This document shows positions 1-13,398 of a DNA stretch of 64,000 nucleotides, one piece after another. The position numbers and the translations under genes are program-made. Source of the stretch: Solenopsis invicta (lineage: Eukaryota > Arthropoda > Insecta > Hymenoptera > Formicidae); contig NC_052669.1 of the NCBI RefSeq assembly GCF_016802725.1, positions 19,683,770 through 19,747,769 on the forward strand. Direction: 5' to 3'. Within the stretch, counting starts at the first letter, position 1; every line of letters starts with the position of its first letter. A model generated the notes under the pieces. It was not told the DNA's origin. It searched no databases and saw nothing but the letters and a program-made list of their open reading frames with translations.

Positions 1-2226
1 AATCGAAGGTTAACGATCATTAACAAACGAATTAAAAGGAATTATTTGATATGTCATTTTCTTCAAGAGCATGTATGTATTAAATAATATCAGATTCTAA
101 ATATCGATTGAAGATTTCTTATTAATTTGATAAAGAAATTACATTATATTATATTACAAATATTTAGGCAAAACGTAGATAGACTCTCACTCTTTCTCTC
201 TCTCTTTTAGTTTTTATTTCCCTTGGATTCCGAAAACATATTTAAATCTCTACGACGGTTTAACAGTAGGAATTATACGAAATCAACCTGTTTATCTATT
301 TTATTATCCTTTTTATTGAACAAGATATGAGTAAGACACCTAGCTGTTACGCCTTTACATTTTATGCACATTATGCAGATTTTATGCAAACGCGAAAAGG
401 ACGTACGTTAATTATATGAAAGGACGTTCAATGTCCTTCGCGGGATATCGTTCTAATCTAATCAAAAGCGGGTTTGAAGATGCGCTACGCGATAAGAGGC
501 CGTGCACACGGGGGCCGTGCAAGCGGAGTGTTTCGCAGTTTTCAAAGCGACAGCTAATCTAAGCTGATCTAGCTGCCGAGCGGAGATCGTTAGAGATACC
601 GGGCCTAAAGATACCGGTCGTCATGCTATAATCTACCTGCAAAAAGCCGGATGGCAACCTGTTCTCGCCGTTTGAACGCAATCCCTTCCTCCCCTCCCCC
701 TCCTCCCTCGCCGTCTTTTACAATGAGACCCGATAGCTGATATTCCAGCAAGAAATGCGAATGGAAACTGGCTACTGATCTCTATAAGGCGTATCGACAT
801 CTCGGGATAACAGACGGGATCCCTTCATTTGTTTTTTTTTTTTTTCAAGAAATTATAATCAGCACGAAAGAAAATATCTGATGAAAAGTCAAGTGAGTTA
901 ATTAAAGAATCTTGATTAAAGTCGCCGATGTAACAAGTTCCAATCAAGACATATTAATATATTAAAGCATCTACGTTAAGACATTACATTTTTCTGGGTA
1001 AACCGAAACATTAAGAAATCGAAATAATTATAAGGACTAGTGATGCTGTTTCTCGTTTCTCCTCCTTTTTACTCCCTCTTCGTTTTCTTCATCTTTGTAC
1101 TACGATTCCTCCCTCGGAGGGAAAGGACATAACCTTCGCTACGATTGCCAGCCGGCTTTTTCTTATGCTTCTACGAGGTTCTTATAGCAACTCCGAGCGA
1201 ACGGAGAAAATGGTTTTCTCAGAAGGCATAGTTCCGAGAAGTTGAAACGCAAAAGGGCGGCCGCGAGTTTCATCCGCAGAATTTTCTAACTTGAGAAAAA
1301 AATTGCAAGAACTTGCGGCAATTTACGCGCGGAATGGAATAACTTTCTAACGTAACAAAGGCACGCAATTTCGATTACCTTGCCGGTATGCGTATTGTAA
1401 AATTGCTGTATTGCATATTTCATTAAACTGAAGCAAACGAAAATATAAAAATACAAAATATAATTGATTGTACTATAACTTTGTTTTTCTATTTTTCTTT
1501 CCATCTTTCAATTTTGTTTATTATTACAATTATACATTATATTTTTAGATATTCCTCCAGTATAGATGCACTAACATTATTTCATAACTGTAGGACTTCG
1601 AATCATCGGTAGATTCGACTTATATGGATCGTACGAGGTAAGAGAAAATTCAGTTTCTTGACGTTAACTTATCAGATATTACCCTGCGACGTGTGTGCAA
1701 TCAATTCCGCCGGAGACACATTTTTATCGTATATTAAAAGAAAATGCCCCATTGTATCTGATATATATTAATGTCCCTCAATTCAAACTCCCTTTCCCTG
1801 CCGCGGACGCGGCGCATCTTAATTGCACGACATGAAGGTCGAGGTTTTAATTGCAAAGATGCGAGTTGGGCGGGGAAGATGATCGTCGTCGGCATCTGAA
1901 GGGACGATCGTCTTACGAGTTTTAATGAGCGGCCGAAGCTATCGACCCCTACGCGCGCGCGCGCGCGCGGTCTTAATTACCTAAGAAAAATTACGGTTGC
2001 TCGATTACAAAGCTCCATATCGGGCCCCGTCATCTCGATTTAGGAGTTCGCTCTCCTAACTCAAGGACTCGGTCTTATGAAGCGATAGAGGGCTTGAAAC
2101 CTGCAAATCTCTAAAGCCCCTAACGTCCGAGGCAAGGAAAGAAGAACAGGCGGCGGATTTAAACGCCAGTCTTTCAGAATTAGCTCTTCATTAAGTCGCT
2201 AAAATCTTTCGGGTTCTTCGTCACTT
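1..2226. other. Non-coding stretch, no gene seen
   Basis: AT-rich sequence with some GC-richer patches. A (CG)n run lies at 1952-1969 and a poly-T run near 830-845. The only ORFs are short and featureless. No RNA gene or transposon terminus was recognised. Confidence 0.5.
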
Positions 2227-2598
2227 TTGTTAAATTGGAACCTTTATCGCGTTATAACCCGTAACGGCATTCCGCGGGTTCCGTTGTGCTTGATTTGCTC
2301 TAGGTGGGTCACGGCAGCTTTCTCCGCATTCGAAACCGGGTCTTCCTCTTCTTCCCGACTTTCGATGGAACCAGTCGAGGAAGGTTCGTGCTACTTCCCG
2401 CGGATTAACGGCGCGCTCGAGCTACGGTATAAGACGGCGAAAGACCCGGATTCGGTGCAAAACAAGAACCGCTGGATCTACGTATTTAGCGTGGAAAATT
2501 GTATTGTAATCCGTGTCGGAGAGTCAGCAACGCGTGACCATGCCGACTTGATTGAGAAGGACCGTGAGAGGATCATCCTTTCCTCGCACCAAACCTGA
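2227..2598 (+). CDS. Possible ORF, 123 codons, unrecognised
   Basis: An open frame ending in TGA at 2598 with an internal ATG at 2365. From that ATG it encodes 77 residues with a protein-like mix of charged and hydrophobic residues and many codons of purine-first type. GC content is higher than in the AT-rich flanks. No splice partner, domain or family is recognised. It may be a coding exon, a gene fragment, or a chance open frame in GC-richer DNA. Confidence 0.2.
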   Translation: MLNWNLYRVITRNGIPRVPLCLICSRWVTAAFSAFETGSSSSSRLSMEPVEEGSCYFPRINGALELRYKTAKDPDSVQNKNRWIYVFSVENCIVIRVGESATRDHADLIEKDRERIILSSHQT

Positions 2599-2683
2599 TT
2601 TTATCTAACATTATCTCGATCTTCGACATCGTTAATTATTAATTCCAGCAATTTGCAATTATTATTTGTATATTACACGTATA

Positions 2684-2943
2684 TACACTGAGAGGAAAAA
2701 ATTACTAAATTTTAATAAATATTTGTTTAAATATACTTGCAATAAAATAGTTGCTGAATGTAAATATTTAATTAGTACAATGTAATTAATTAAATGTAAA
2801 TATTTATTTAGTACAAGAAACACTAATTTAATTTAACTATTATTTTTTTATTAAGTAAATATTTATGTACCATAAATAAATATTTCATTGCAAGTGTTTG
2901 AATAAATATTTATTAAAATGTAGTAATTTTTTTTCTCAGTGTA
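2684..2943. mobile_element. Hairpin MITE-like element, family A
   Basis: The ends are inverted: TACACTGAGAGGAAAAAATTACTAAA at the left matches TTTAGTAATTTTTTTTCTCAGTGTA-type sequence at the right (only key bases given). The interior is AT-rich with repeated AAATATTT blocks, and it has no coding capacity. Homologous copies lie at 4023-4237 and 14251-14477. A non-autonomous DNA transposon is the simplest reading. Confidence 0.6.
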
Positions 2944-3470
2944 TATGGAACGTAAGAATTATATGAATAAGAATTAGGTAAAAGTAACAAAATTATTACT
3001 ACAGATTAAAAAATCTAAATTATAACAAAACTTTGAATTACATGTAAACATTTCTTCATAATTAAAAAAAATTGTGTATGTTAAATTATATAAATAATTG
3101 TGGATATAGCGATGATTGATTATCCTCCAGTTAATAAATACTGCGTGCTACTTAATTCACTTGAAACCTTAAAAGTCAAATAACCCAACCAATTCGAATA
3201 CCAAATAACAAATATTATGCAAACCATATTTGAAACTTAGCATACATATGCATGAATATTTCTCTTGCGTCGTTTCCGAACACGTGCACTAAACCAGCCC
3301 ACGTGTCAAACTGTACAAAGTTACGAACGAAGCTCCACCCTTCGTGTCGAAATTTTTAACAAATCGGGTTACGCTGATGGAATAATATTCCCATATGTTG
3401 TATTTGCTCGCTGAGATTCGGCTAAATTATGTACGAATAGGCGATCGTAATTCAAAATGATTATACGCGC

Positions 3471-3722
3471 GTGGTTATGCGAGAGTGTAATCTCGAGCTG
3501 GATTCCGAAACGGGACGGAGGAACTTTTTCATGGGCTACTTTAAATGCAGCGCGTGCAATGAATATTCGGATGTAAAGACGGCGCGGCAGGCGCGCACAT
3601 CTCTCGATTATGTCACGTTGCCGCAAGTGGGACGCGTCGCTCGTCTCTTTTACAATTTCGACGCTAGGCGAGACGTGTGTCGGGCATGCATTCATCAGAG
3701 GTGCACTTGCAAAAGAACATAA
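3471..3722 (+). CDS. Possible small Cys-pair ORF, unrecognised
   Basis: An 83-codon frame with cysteines spaced C-S-A-C near the middle and C-R-A-C with a following C-T-C near the end, which could form a zinc knuckle. The first codon of the frame is GTG-like context rather than a strong ATG start, and the opposite strand is also open (3369-3695), so chance is a real alternative. No family recognised. Confidence 0.15.
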   Translation: MVMRECNLELDSETGRRNFFMGYFKCSACNEYSDVKTARQARTSLDYVTLPQVGRVARLFYNFDARRDVCRACIHQRCTCKRT

Positions 3723-3774
3723 GTCGACCCGGAATTAACCTTTTCATCTCGAAACGTCTTGCTTGAAATTCAAC

Positions 3775-4017
3775 TTAATGTTTCTTTTGAAGAGATTTCG
3801 GCAATTTGTCTTCCTTACAAACTGTAGTGCCGTTGATCGTTTGTCGCTGCGACATTCTAAAGAACAGGTCGCAAGCGACATAAAGTAACACAAGGCAAGA
3901 AAGTACAAGGATGATCAGAAAGACTGATGCTATCTGAATGCGACTGAATAAAATGTGGAGTAAAACGTATTCCAAAACATCAAAAACCAGGTCAACGAAG
4001 TTAGACAGAATAATCAT
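3775..4017 (-). CDS. Candidate 80-aa small membrane protein
   Basis: A complete single-exon frame from ATG at 4017 to TAA at 3775. It encodes an amphipathic N-terminus ('FVDLVFDVLEYVLL'), one strong hydrophobic helix ('ASVFLIILVLSCLVLLYVA', about residues 30-48) and a basic tail ending 'KSLQKKH', the layout of a single-pass micropeptide. Codon use is mixed and the residue pattern looks protein-like. No homology recognised, no neighbours to support it, and an AT-rich frame of this size can arise by chance and look hydrophobic. Confidence 0.3.
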   Translation of the reverse strand: MIILSNFVDLVFDVLEYVLLHILFSRIQIASVFLIILVLSCLVLLYVACDLFFRMSQRQTINGTTVCKEDKLPKSLQKKH

Positions 4018-4022
4018 GTTAC

Positions 4023-4237
4023 TGCACTAAGTAAAAAAATTACTAAAAAAATTTTAATAAACATTTGTTTGAATAGTGCTAATAAAATATTTACTCAAAG
4101 TGTATATAAATATTTCCTATATAAAAAAAATAATAATTAAATTAAATTAGTAGTTTCTGTACTGAATAAATATATATTTTATTGCAACTATTCAAACAAA
4201 TATTTATTAAAATTTAGTAATTTTTTCTCTCGGTGTA
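4023..4237. mobile_element. Hairpin MITE-like element, family A, partly degraded left end
   Basis: Same interior and right end as the 2684-2943 element, ending TTTTTTCTCTCGGTGTA. The left end (TGCACTAAGTAAAAAAATTAC) has diverged. It lies just upstream of the candidate 80-aa minus-strand ORF. Confidence 0.5.
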
Positions 4238-7200
4238 TTTTAAGAAGATATTAAGAAAATAAAATAAAAAATGCATAAATTCCCTTCACTAATATCACTA
4301 AATACAATACAAAAATTATTAAATAAATAAGAAATTAAATTATAAATTAAATATTGTTTTAAACATTTTAGATTTTATCCATTTGGTTTCAGATTCTCCG
4401 AGATTCTCCTATTCTTGAGAGATATTTCGGACAGCTATACGGAGAGACTAAGAAAGGCAATATATCTTTTTCTTCCCAAGAGCGCGATAACACAGCTCAT
4501 TAAAATGCTATTTCCACTTAACAAGTCAACAAGTCAAACAAGTCGTTACATTCGTAACGGACCAATCGGTCATACGACGATGACACAACGAAGATTAATT
4601 GATTGACCGGGATAGAGATGGACCCCTCGATGCATCCTCGGGCGATGCCTTTTTGCTGTCTCAACTCTCCCTTGGTTATTCCTTGGTTACTCGACCTTAT
4701 CTCCGGACCCCGTGGACCCCGTACTGTCGGCGTTATTACCGTACAAACTGGCGGGCGATCGTCTACAAGCACGCACAGGCTCGAATTACAATGTGATAGA
4801 CGTAACCCGTGACCCGAAAGTCTAACGAGAGAGCTGACTCCGAGAGAAAGAAGAAACACGTGCGCTCGTGTAGCGATGTAATCGACCCGTTGTGTTCTGT
4901 AAATTGGATTCGACGATCGGGCATTCGGGTACGACGGACGCAAGCTCGACGAAACGTTCTCTACGATCGATTCGATTCTTTGGAAACCATTATACCGTTC
5001 CTAATCACGTCAGAATAACGACAGGCTATTTCAATCAAAATTAATCTTTCAAATAACGAGAATGAGAATAATGCATGAAAGCAACTTTTGTTGGACCGAA
5101 AATAAATATTTTACAGCGTTATTGAAAGGGAATATTAATCTTTTACCTTATAATAATTATCTTAATTAGAAAAAAGTTACTTGTTCCTTTTAATTTGCGC
5201 AACAAGTAATAAGCAAAAGTTAATTAAACTCAATACTAGACATTGTTATATTATATATAATGTAAATTATTATTATCTATATTAATTAAAAATGCGAAAG
5301 AATTAATATTCTGAGAAATAATCCTTTTCAACGTATCTCAATTATTTCTCACGGCGGAGCAATTAAAGATCATTATATGGCTATAATCATGTAAATTACT
5401 AGTGTCCTCGAAACACAAAGTATCCGCATAAACATACGCGTAAATTGATATTTACAACAATTCAAATTATACGCTTTTATCTCTCCATCCTCGTTCTAAT
5501 CTCCGAAGGGGATTTATCGCGGATCTCCGTCGTGCCGATTCGCGTACGGGTATAAGGCTACGTTTCTGTTTTACCGCATCATTCGTACGTAATGGGGTAG
5601 TCGAATAGATAATGCACTTAATGTCTCAGGTATTTGATACCGGTGGGCCCCTCCGACACGTTACGGTACGCCCACGTTACACATGAAACAAACCGGTCGC
5701 AACATTCTCGTAATTACACGCGAATAAAACGCGAGATACAAGAAACACCGGCGTAATCTTAATCCGCGTTTATTCAAGCGTCCTAATTACGGATATAAGG
5801 GCCAATTAAGTTCGCGATATCGCCTCGCTCGCACATTTCCAGAAAGAAATCGACCAAGTGTAGAATTTTTGAAACAACAATCTCCCTCGAATTCAACAAG
5901 AATATATTAAACTTGCAACCCGGGAGAGGTTAAAATCATAAGAGCGTAGATAGAATTTCCATGTTGAAAGAATTTTTCTATGTATCGACAAAAAGGGATA
6001 TAACAAATGTTCTTATAACATTTAATTCTTAATTACACTGGTGCGTAAGGTACAAACGTACCCCACATAATTTCACGTCGCGGAACTGTAGTCTAAAATT
6101 ATAATTATTTGTTAAATTACTTCTCTAAAGAGAGCAAAGTACAATTTTCATAATGAAACCAAAATTCCATTTTTCCACAAAAAGTTCACGAAGTTAGGCT
6201 TCGTTTTGACACTTCTGGCCAGTATGATCAGTTAAGGATTAATACTTTAAAAGTTATGGTATTAAATAAGTTTAAACGAATTAACGGAACAATTATTGTA
6301 AGTTGCTTGATTGTGAAACAATATAGCGATTAATTTTATCGAGTTGCGAACGACGCGCGGATGATTGTAATCCCGCAGTAATTTTCGCGCGCGGACAATG
6401 CGAAATGCACGCGTGGGTTACGATGGACCGATGAAGGACGAGGCTCAGAGGAAGAAACGGTAATTTGGGACTCCCCATGTCGTCTGCGCGCCGTTACATC
6501 GCCATTTCGCGTTCTGCAGGGCCGCGCTATAAATCAAAAGCGGGCGCAGCCCTGAAACACACCTTCCGTCTGCTCGCCTTTACGTCCGCACGAGGATAAA
6601 TCCGATTTAAGTTCTAATTATCGCGAGCTATGATGAACAACACATAAAGAGAGACATAAAAAGGAGAGACTGCAGCTTATAATACGAGTCATACAGAATG
6701 CAATATGTCTATGAATGAATACATATAAATTAATCATTACTTTAATAGCGAAAAACTAAACGGTTTATATATCATGTTCACAAATAATATCACGAAGTAA
6801 ATACGATTTTATAACGTTCAAGATTTTAAGAATAAACTAATTTATGTTTAATAATTATTTCAAATTATCAAATTTTTATTTTATTTAAAAAAGAACAAAT
6901 AGAGGCTTTACGAGTTTTAGAAATTGATTCAAAAGTATACACTGAGAAAAAAAAATATTCTAAAACATTTGCTTGCAGCCAAGCTAAAAATTTCTTGATT
7001 GAAATATTTATGTAAATAAAATGAAGAAATAAGTTTTATTCGGGTAACTTTTTCTTGCAGTTCTAGAAAATATTTACTGCTAGACTATTTTTATTCGAGA
7101 TAAGCCGATTCTTTAATATAAGAAAACAATTTAATTAAATTTAATAATATTATTACTCTTTTTTGTAAAATCATTATTTAAATGCAAAAAAAATGTAAAA

Positions 7201-7263
7201 ATACAAAAATAAATATTTTTACTCAAACAGAGCAAACAGATGCATGCATCAAAATATATGTAA

Positions 7264-7358
7264 AGTTTAATTCTTCAAGTTGTTTGTACATTGAGAGAAA
7301 AATTGTTCGTTTAAAGAAATTTTTCTCTCAGTGCATGACCAACTTGAAGAATTAAATT
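7264..7358. repeat. 95-bp near-perfect palindrome
   Basis: Arms of about 40 bp (left with ATTCTTCAAGTTG and TTGAGAGAAAAATT, right with their complements) surround a loop of about 14 bases. The arms contain the same GAGAGAAAAATT motif as the hairpin MITE termini, so it may be two element ends joined, or a deletion derivative. Confidence 0.5.
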
Positions 7359-10300
7359 TCTCAAAATATTAAAACTGCAGTATCTTGCTTGAAAACAAGT
7401 AACTTTCAAAGCACGTGGCTACAGTTTCGTGAAATTTCGCGTCCGTCTAGATCATCGCGACCCGACTAAATGCATACAAACCAACGGAAGAAGAAGTCAG
7501 AAGGTGAATTGTGCAACGCGAGTGGAAGGATAGAGCGATTTCCCACGAAACGACTCTCGACAGAAGAGGCTCGCATGGTGGCTGTCCCGGGGCATTCGTC
7601 GAACTCTCCTCTCCGTGGAGGAAGAAGAACTCGGGTTATACGTACGTGTAGGTATATATACGGCAAACGCGCGCGTAGACGATCAATCTCGAGAGCGTAG
7701 CGCAAGAAGCGGTGGAACCAGGCTGCGCGCTCTCCAGAGAGCTTGCTAGACTAGTCTAACGAGATGTTATCCTCCTCTCCTAGCATTTTCCACTGTCCTG
7801 CTCTTACGACCCTCTTGCGATCTGATCGCTGCTCCTCTCCCAACTCTCTTTCTTTCTCTCTCTCTCTCATTCTAACTCTTCCCTCTGCCGTGCTCGATCA
7901 CGATCCCTAGCTTCGCGGGCCTTCCCCTGCGAGAGACCGGGAGCATGCTCCAGATCTCGCTGACTCGATATCGCGGGGACAAGAACGCGCGCGCGCGAAT
8001 AAAGAGGAAACCGATACCGGGAGCTGGGCAAGTTTAATGAACGCAATCAAATGGGGATGCCACGAAACGAATGCACGCTCGAGTCCGATTGCACGGTGAA
8101 CAATGTCCAGTGGGTAGATCGGATCGCAGCATCTCGGCTGAATCGCGGATCGTATAAGCGCGGTGCGACTCGATAAATCATCCTGAAAAATAAACGTCGA
8201 TATCGCGGCTATTTGCGACGCGATGCATTAGTCCTCGCCGATAAAGCTGGCGAAAGAGACCATCGAGGATTCTCTCGAGTTGCCAGACGCTATTCAAATA
8301 CGTGACACTGAATGTTCGTTCGAAGACGAACTTGAAGGCGATCTTGATGGTGTTATTTGAAATGGAGAGCAGAGGATCACGAGACTTTTTAAAGCTTTTA
8401 AGCGATACATGACGATTTATCGTTACGAATACGTGGAATTAATTGTGATTAATTATAATTTCATGCGGAACGATATCTCATTCACGACACGTCAATGTCG
8501 GAGGCGCGCCCATTTTTCCGTCTACTTTGTGCGACCCGCAGCGGTCGACGAGAGTCGGGCAAGAGAGGAGGCCCTTTGTCTCCTCGAACGTTAACCGCAC
8601 ATGAGCGCAAACTCGTCCGCTCTGAAGAACCGCTTAATAATTCTTGCTTTATGGCTGCCGAGAAACATCGCAATGCCCCCGCGCGCGCGCGGCCTATCCC
8701 GGCCGAGTAAACTGGCTTTTTGTGCCGGGGACAATTCCATCTCGCGCGACCGCGCTCGTACAACATGCATCATCGTAGGAGCGGTTGTAACACTAAAAGT
8801 AAGTGTACGCGCGTGCAACTCGCGTCCGCAAAGTCCGGTCCCCTCGTTTCAAAGCGTGCACAATATCGCGCGGCGCGGCGGCGGCCAGCGCGCGGTCGCC
8901 TCGCGGTATACCGCCAAGCATATAACTGTGGCTATGCGGTGGAGATTCAGCACGGAGCACGCTTTACGTCCTGAATCTCCGGCGGTGAGCGTGCACTAAC
9001 CTTTCCGCCAAGAGAGAAAGAGAGAGAGAATAATCGGCCGTTCACGCCGTTAAAATATCACCCGCGACACTATCGCGAACGCCCGTCCGCTGCGTTGCTC
9101 GCGATTTGCCCTCTTACCGTTCATGTTGTGAGTCTGAGTTCATGGACAGCTAATAACTCTTTTTCAGATTTTGATTTAATTGATAAAGTCCTAGATCTCT
9201 CCGAACAATCTCTCTGACATGTTTTACGAAACAAGTTTCGATAAAAAGGAAAATAAAGGTTCCAAAATCGAGGCAATTTTACGTTCTCTTTATAGTAAAA
9301 TTGGCAATAAACTTTTACTTTAATCAGGATAAAATTGATTCATAATACTTTTCAATCAAATTCTTAGAAAAATTTCAGATTTATGAAAAAAGATTTTTAA
9401 ATGTGGCAACTTGGAAAATTTCTACATAAGAACTTGAAAAATCGTCACTGTCTCTCCTCTTTTATTTTTATCGTTTAAAATATTTTATTGTAAAATATTT
9501 ATTGCTTTTAAACCTGACAAATTTTCTAAATTTCGATTCTTCCCTTTGCTGCAAAATCAATGAGTATTAGTCACTTGATTCACGTCAATGACCGGCGCAT
9601 GTTCTCACGCTCGATCGTCGGCGTCACATTTCGAGCCTGAAGGCAGATAAAGATACTGAGAAAGATACTGAGTTGTTCTCGCGTGAAATAGCGCAAACGA
9701 AGCGTAATCGAGACAAGCACGATCGTCTCAATCAATTCTGTACTGGCGGAGAGATGGGTACTTCGCATTTTATCAATAAATGTCCATAATACCTCCATGT
9801 GATATTGTTACGAAATACTTGATATTAAAAAATATATATATAATGTAAATTATTCGTACTTCTTTTCTATAGACTTGTTGTCTCCAATGTATGGAATAAA
9901 ATTTCCTTTAATTACAACATCGTAAATCTAAAAGTTCTTACGAGCTAAAAAACAATAATTTTACTCATAATTTTACTTTAACATATTTTTTTTAATATTA
10001 GGACAATATTAAAAATACCAAAATAAGTGATGTTTTATTAAATCTTTTGTGCAAAATTGTAAGGTAAAAATTCGAGAAAGTTTGTAGACAAAAAAAATGT
10101 GAGATTGACTTAGAAAACTACGTGTATGCACAAATATATTTACATTTGTGTGCGTATATACCTCGGCAGGAAGAGGTAGAGACCACGAATAACAACTCGA
10201 AGAAGAAAACAAAATGGAGAAATGATCCAGGAGACCCTGAGGAGAGGCAGTGCGTGACGGCGCGCGTGGGTGGCTCAACGCATAATTACGTAAGGGTCTA

Positions 10301-11403
10301 TTAAACAGGGAATCGTTAATGGCAATCTAATGGGGGTGGTGGCCTCGTGTCGTTGCACGCTGCACACGTAGTTGACCGTGATCAGCTCGGCTGACCACCT
10401 TGAGGACTTCTCATTTTAGAAACCAGTACAGAGTTTTACGAAGTGATTTATATATTGCTCTCGCGTTAAATGGCGCATCGATGTTATGACTAAATCCGGT
10501 TCTACGCGATATTGATAAGAACCAGGGCCATCTTCCTGGCTGATCTCGTTTTTTTTTTAATCTGTCACAGTAACAAATTGTCTCTGGACAATGATGACTT
10601 TTACAGATTAACTAGAATTTTTCGAATTCAAAAATTAAATTGATAAACATTATTCAAAATTAATTTCGCGCATGTGCAAGTACAATCACGATGTGGAATC
10701 CCGAAGAGATTTATGAAGTACAAACGCTTTAAACAAAGTATTAATAAAGAATCGACATCTCACAATGTCGTCAAAATAAGTCGTGTGACTTGTGCAAATT
10801 TTTATTTCATTATTCAGTAATTACTTCTTACTAAAAAATTAAATCTGCTTACAATTCTTTCATTAAATATTATACATCAAATTTGGGATTATACAAAATT
10901 TATAGCAACGTATAATGAATCAATTTTTCATAAACTATTAAAACTTGTAAAATTAAAATGTAAAAAAATGTAAATACGTAATTAATCAGAAATTAACATA
11001 TTAACTAAATATGTTCATTTCTAATTAATTACATATTTTTTATACGTGAGAACAACCAGTGTTGACTGTATATTGACATGATTTCTGTACATTTTAATTG
11101 AATTTTATTTCTGCACTTTAGCTATTTACAATTTATATATTTATCGAGATATTTATTCTTCCCTCAATTAAGAAATAAATTTACACGATTTAACTGATTA
11201 TCATGCCTTCTATTTAAATCGTTTTTATCGTCCGTCAAGAAGTGAGCATAGGCGCGCACACACGTGTAAGACGCATATATGTGTAGCGATAAAAAAATAG
11301 AACAACAACGAAAAGCACGTACGCGATCGCGAAGCGAGTCGCACGTTATCTGAAACGAGCGAACGTACAAGACCGTGAGAGAGTGCAGTGCGTAGCGATC
11401 GGT

Positions 11404-11655
11404 TTAGATGAGCCCGCGAGCTTTTTGCTCGTCTGGCTTCGATCCGGTTGATGGATGATCCGCGGCCGTAATATAGTCGGTATGCGAATCGGCTCGCTGA
11501 CTGTCCAGGTCTTGATCTGGCTGCCTTGAATTCGTGCTTACATGCTCCGCTGACTCCGCGAGCGACCTCCCCCGATTGCGAAATGATGATCGATAAAAAG
11601 AAATATTCGAGGCTGTCACTTTTTTCATCTCGTCCCGAATTTCTCCCGTAACCAC
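11404..11655 (-). CDS. Candidate C-terminal coding exon, unrecognised
   Basis: On the minus strand an AG (GTGAAAG) at 11656 is followed by an 83-codon open frame ending in TAA at 11404. The predicted peptide is hydrophilic, with Ser, Asp, Arg and Gln ('SRQPDQDLDSQRADSHTDY'), like a cytoplasmic tail or linker. Codon third positions are GC-rich while the flanks are AT-rich. There is no family match that I recognise. It could be the last exon of the minus-strand gene starting at 26504, but no linking exons were found, and a longer ORF overlaps in another frame. Weak call. Confidence 0.2.
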   Translation of the reverse strand: MVTGEIRDEMKKVTASNISFYRSSFRNRGRSLAESAEHVSTNSRQPDQDLDSQRADSHTDYITAADHPSTGSKPDEQKARGLI

Positions 11656-13398
11656 CTTTCACCGAGAAAAAATATTCGGCACGAAAGCGAATTTTTATCG
11701 CTACCAGCGATATTAATCTAAAAATAGAAAAGTTATAAAAAAAGTTTAAACTATTTATTATCGCCCATTTAATTTCATCAATAAAATTTCTCAGTGTTCT
11801 TCAAAAAAATGATCTCGACGTTGCCCTTTAAATTTATCAAATTTCTCAGTGTTTTTCAAGGAAATGACATTACATCGCGATTCTATCAGAGAAAGTGTAA
11901 TAAAAAAAAAAACCGCTCACGGCAATGAGAGCCGGTCTCGATTTCAAGTTCGAGTTCGCGCTCGCAATTCAAGAAACCGCGCCCATGTGTCACGAACGAT
12001 ATCTTTTTCAATGCTGTCCGGGAACCTGTTTAGGATCACCGCGATTGTGGATGCGCATAATATCGACCGATGCCGGGAAACTGACCGAACTATATTCCGA
12101 TTAGACGAGAACAACCTGTTTCGTTTCGCGCGATAGAATCCAATCTTTTTCTCTCTTTCGCGCAGAATATACACACCAAGTACTACACTCGCGCGTAACG
12201 CAAGTCTTATATTTCATAAAACATCATCGGTTATTCCTGGAGGAGTACATAAAAAAAAAAATACTTCGATAGTAAAATAAGTGACAAGTAAATCGACGAA
12301 TAAAAATTCCATATCCAACATGTAACTAGAATTCTCTCTCACGAGAAAATTATTTATATTATGTGAGATTAACTGATGATGTACACACAAAGGAAGAATT
12401 TAAGTTGCACAAATGCAAGGAAAATATTTATTATAAAGATGAAAACAACGTATCTATATTGCAACGACTAAACATGAACGTTTCTAATCTATTGTCGACC
12501 TATTCAAAGTATCTTATTTATCTCTGATGCATTGTATTTTTTTTTTATAATCACTTGGCTTTCTCTTCTCTAAGGGAAATATCAATGTACGACGATCAAC
12601 CTAAATTTGATGATAAATATTAGAAAGTAGACAATCCTTTATGTAATTTCGAGAACGATTATTTAGCGTCATCATCGAATTAGCGTCATACATCTAGCAG
12701 ACTGCACGATGGAAAGGAGGGGAAAAAAATGATATTGATAATCCGTTCGCTATTCATTTCGCTTGACAGTTTCATCAGTACTCCGTCACGTTGGACGACA
12801 GAAGGAACGATAATTTCCTGCTCGCCGCCGCGGGGAAACTGCAATCGCGAATCTTTCCTGGCGCATCCCATGGTGCGCGCCAAACTTTCCCTTTCGTACG
12901 GGACCACGATCAGGAAACATTTCGACCTATCTGATACTGCAAAACCACGAAAAAGACTTTCACCGCAAAGCAAAATGTTCACAAGACGTGCGAATTCCTA
13001 ATCATCTCCCCGCAATCATCGGTATCATCGGTATAACGACCGACGCGATATATTTAACGGAGAATCTCCTCGAGAAGACTTTAATGTTTTACATCACGAG
13101 AAAGAGAGAGTCTATCCATTTACTAGAGAGGTGCTAAAGATTTGAGATATATATGTACGAATAAAAAATATAATGATTCGAAAAAGAAAATAATTTTGTC
13201 GAAAAGAAAAATTATTTTGAAATTAAATAATGTTTATAATTACCATTTTTATTGATAATCTTGGCCCGCCAAAATTATACTAATTCATATTAACATAATA
13301 AAATAAATTAATATTACACAATTTAATTCATCATTATTTTATTAGGTAAATAAAAACTATTCTATTGAAAAAATATTTAAAAATTCGGCTCGGAAGCT

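Larger units (their letters stand above)
4241..13398. other. Long stretch without a supported gene
   Basis: Apart from the 7264-7358 palindrome and the weak 11404-11655 exon candidate, nothing conserved was found. GC- and CpG-rich patches lie at about 4600-4980, 7440-8100 and 8470-9120; the last has long overlapping frames on both strands and is the best candidate for a promoter or untranslated first exon. The rest is AT-rich. It may be intron of the minus-strand gene whose first coding exon is at 26.5 kb. Confidence 0.4.

Noticed and set aside
8482..8999. Overlapping ORFs on both strands at 8.5-9.0 kb
   Set aside because: Four or more overlapping frames, none with a domain or good splice borders; best explained by a GC-rich non-coding patch.
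11225..11662. Minus-strand 145-codon ORF
   Set aside because: Overlaps the more protein-like 11404-11655 frame; its residues are Arg/Ser/Ala-rich and patternless.
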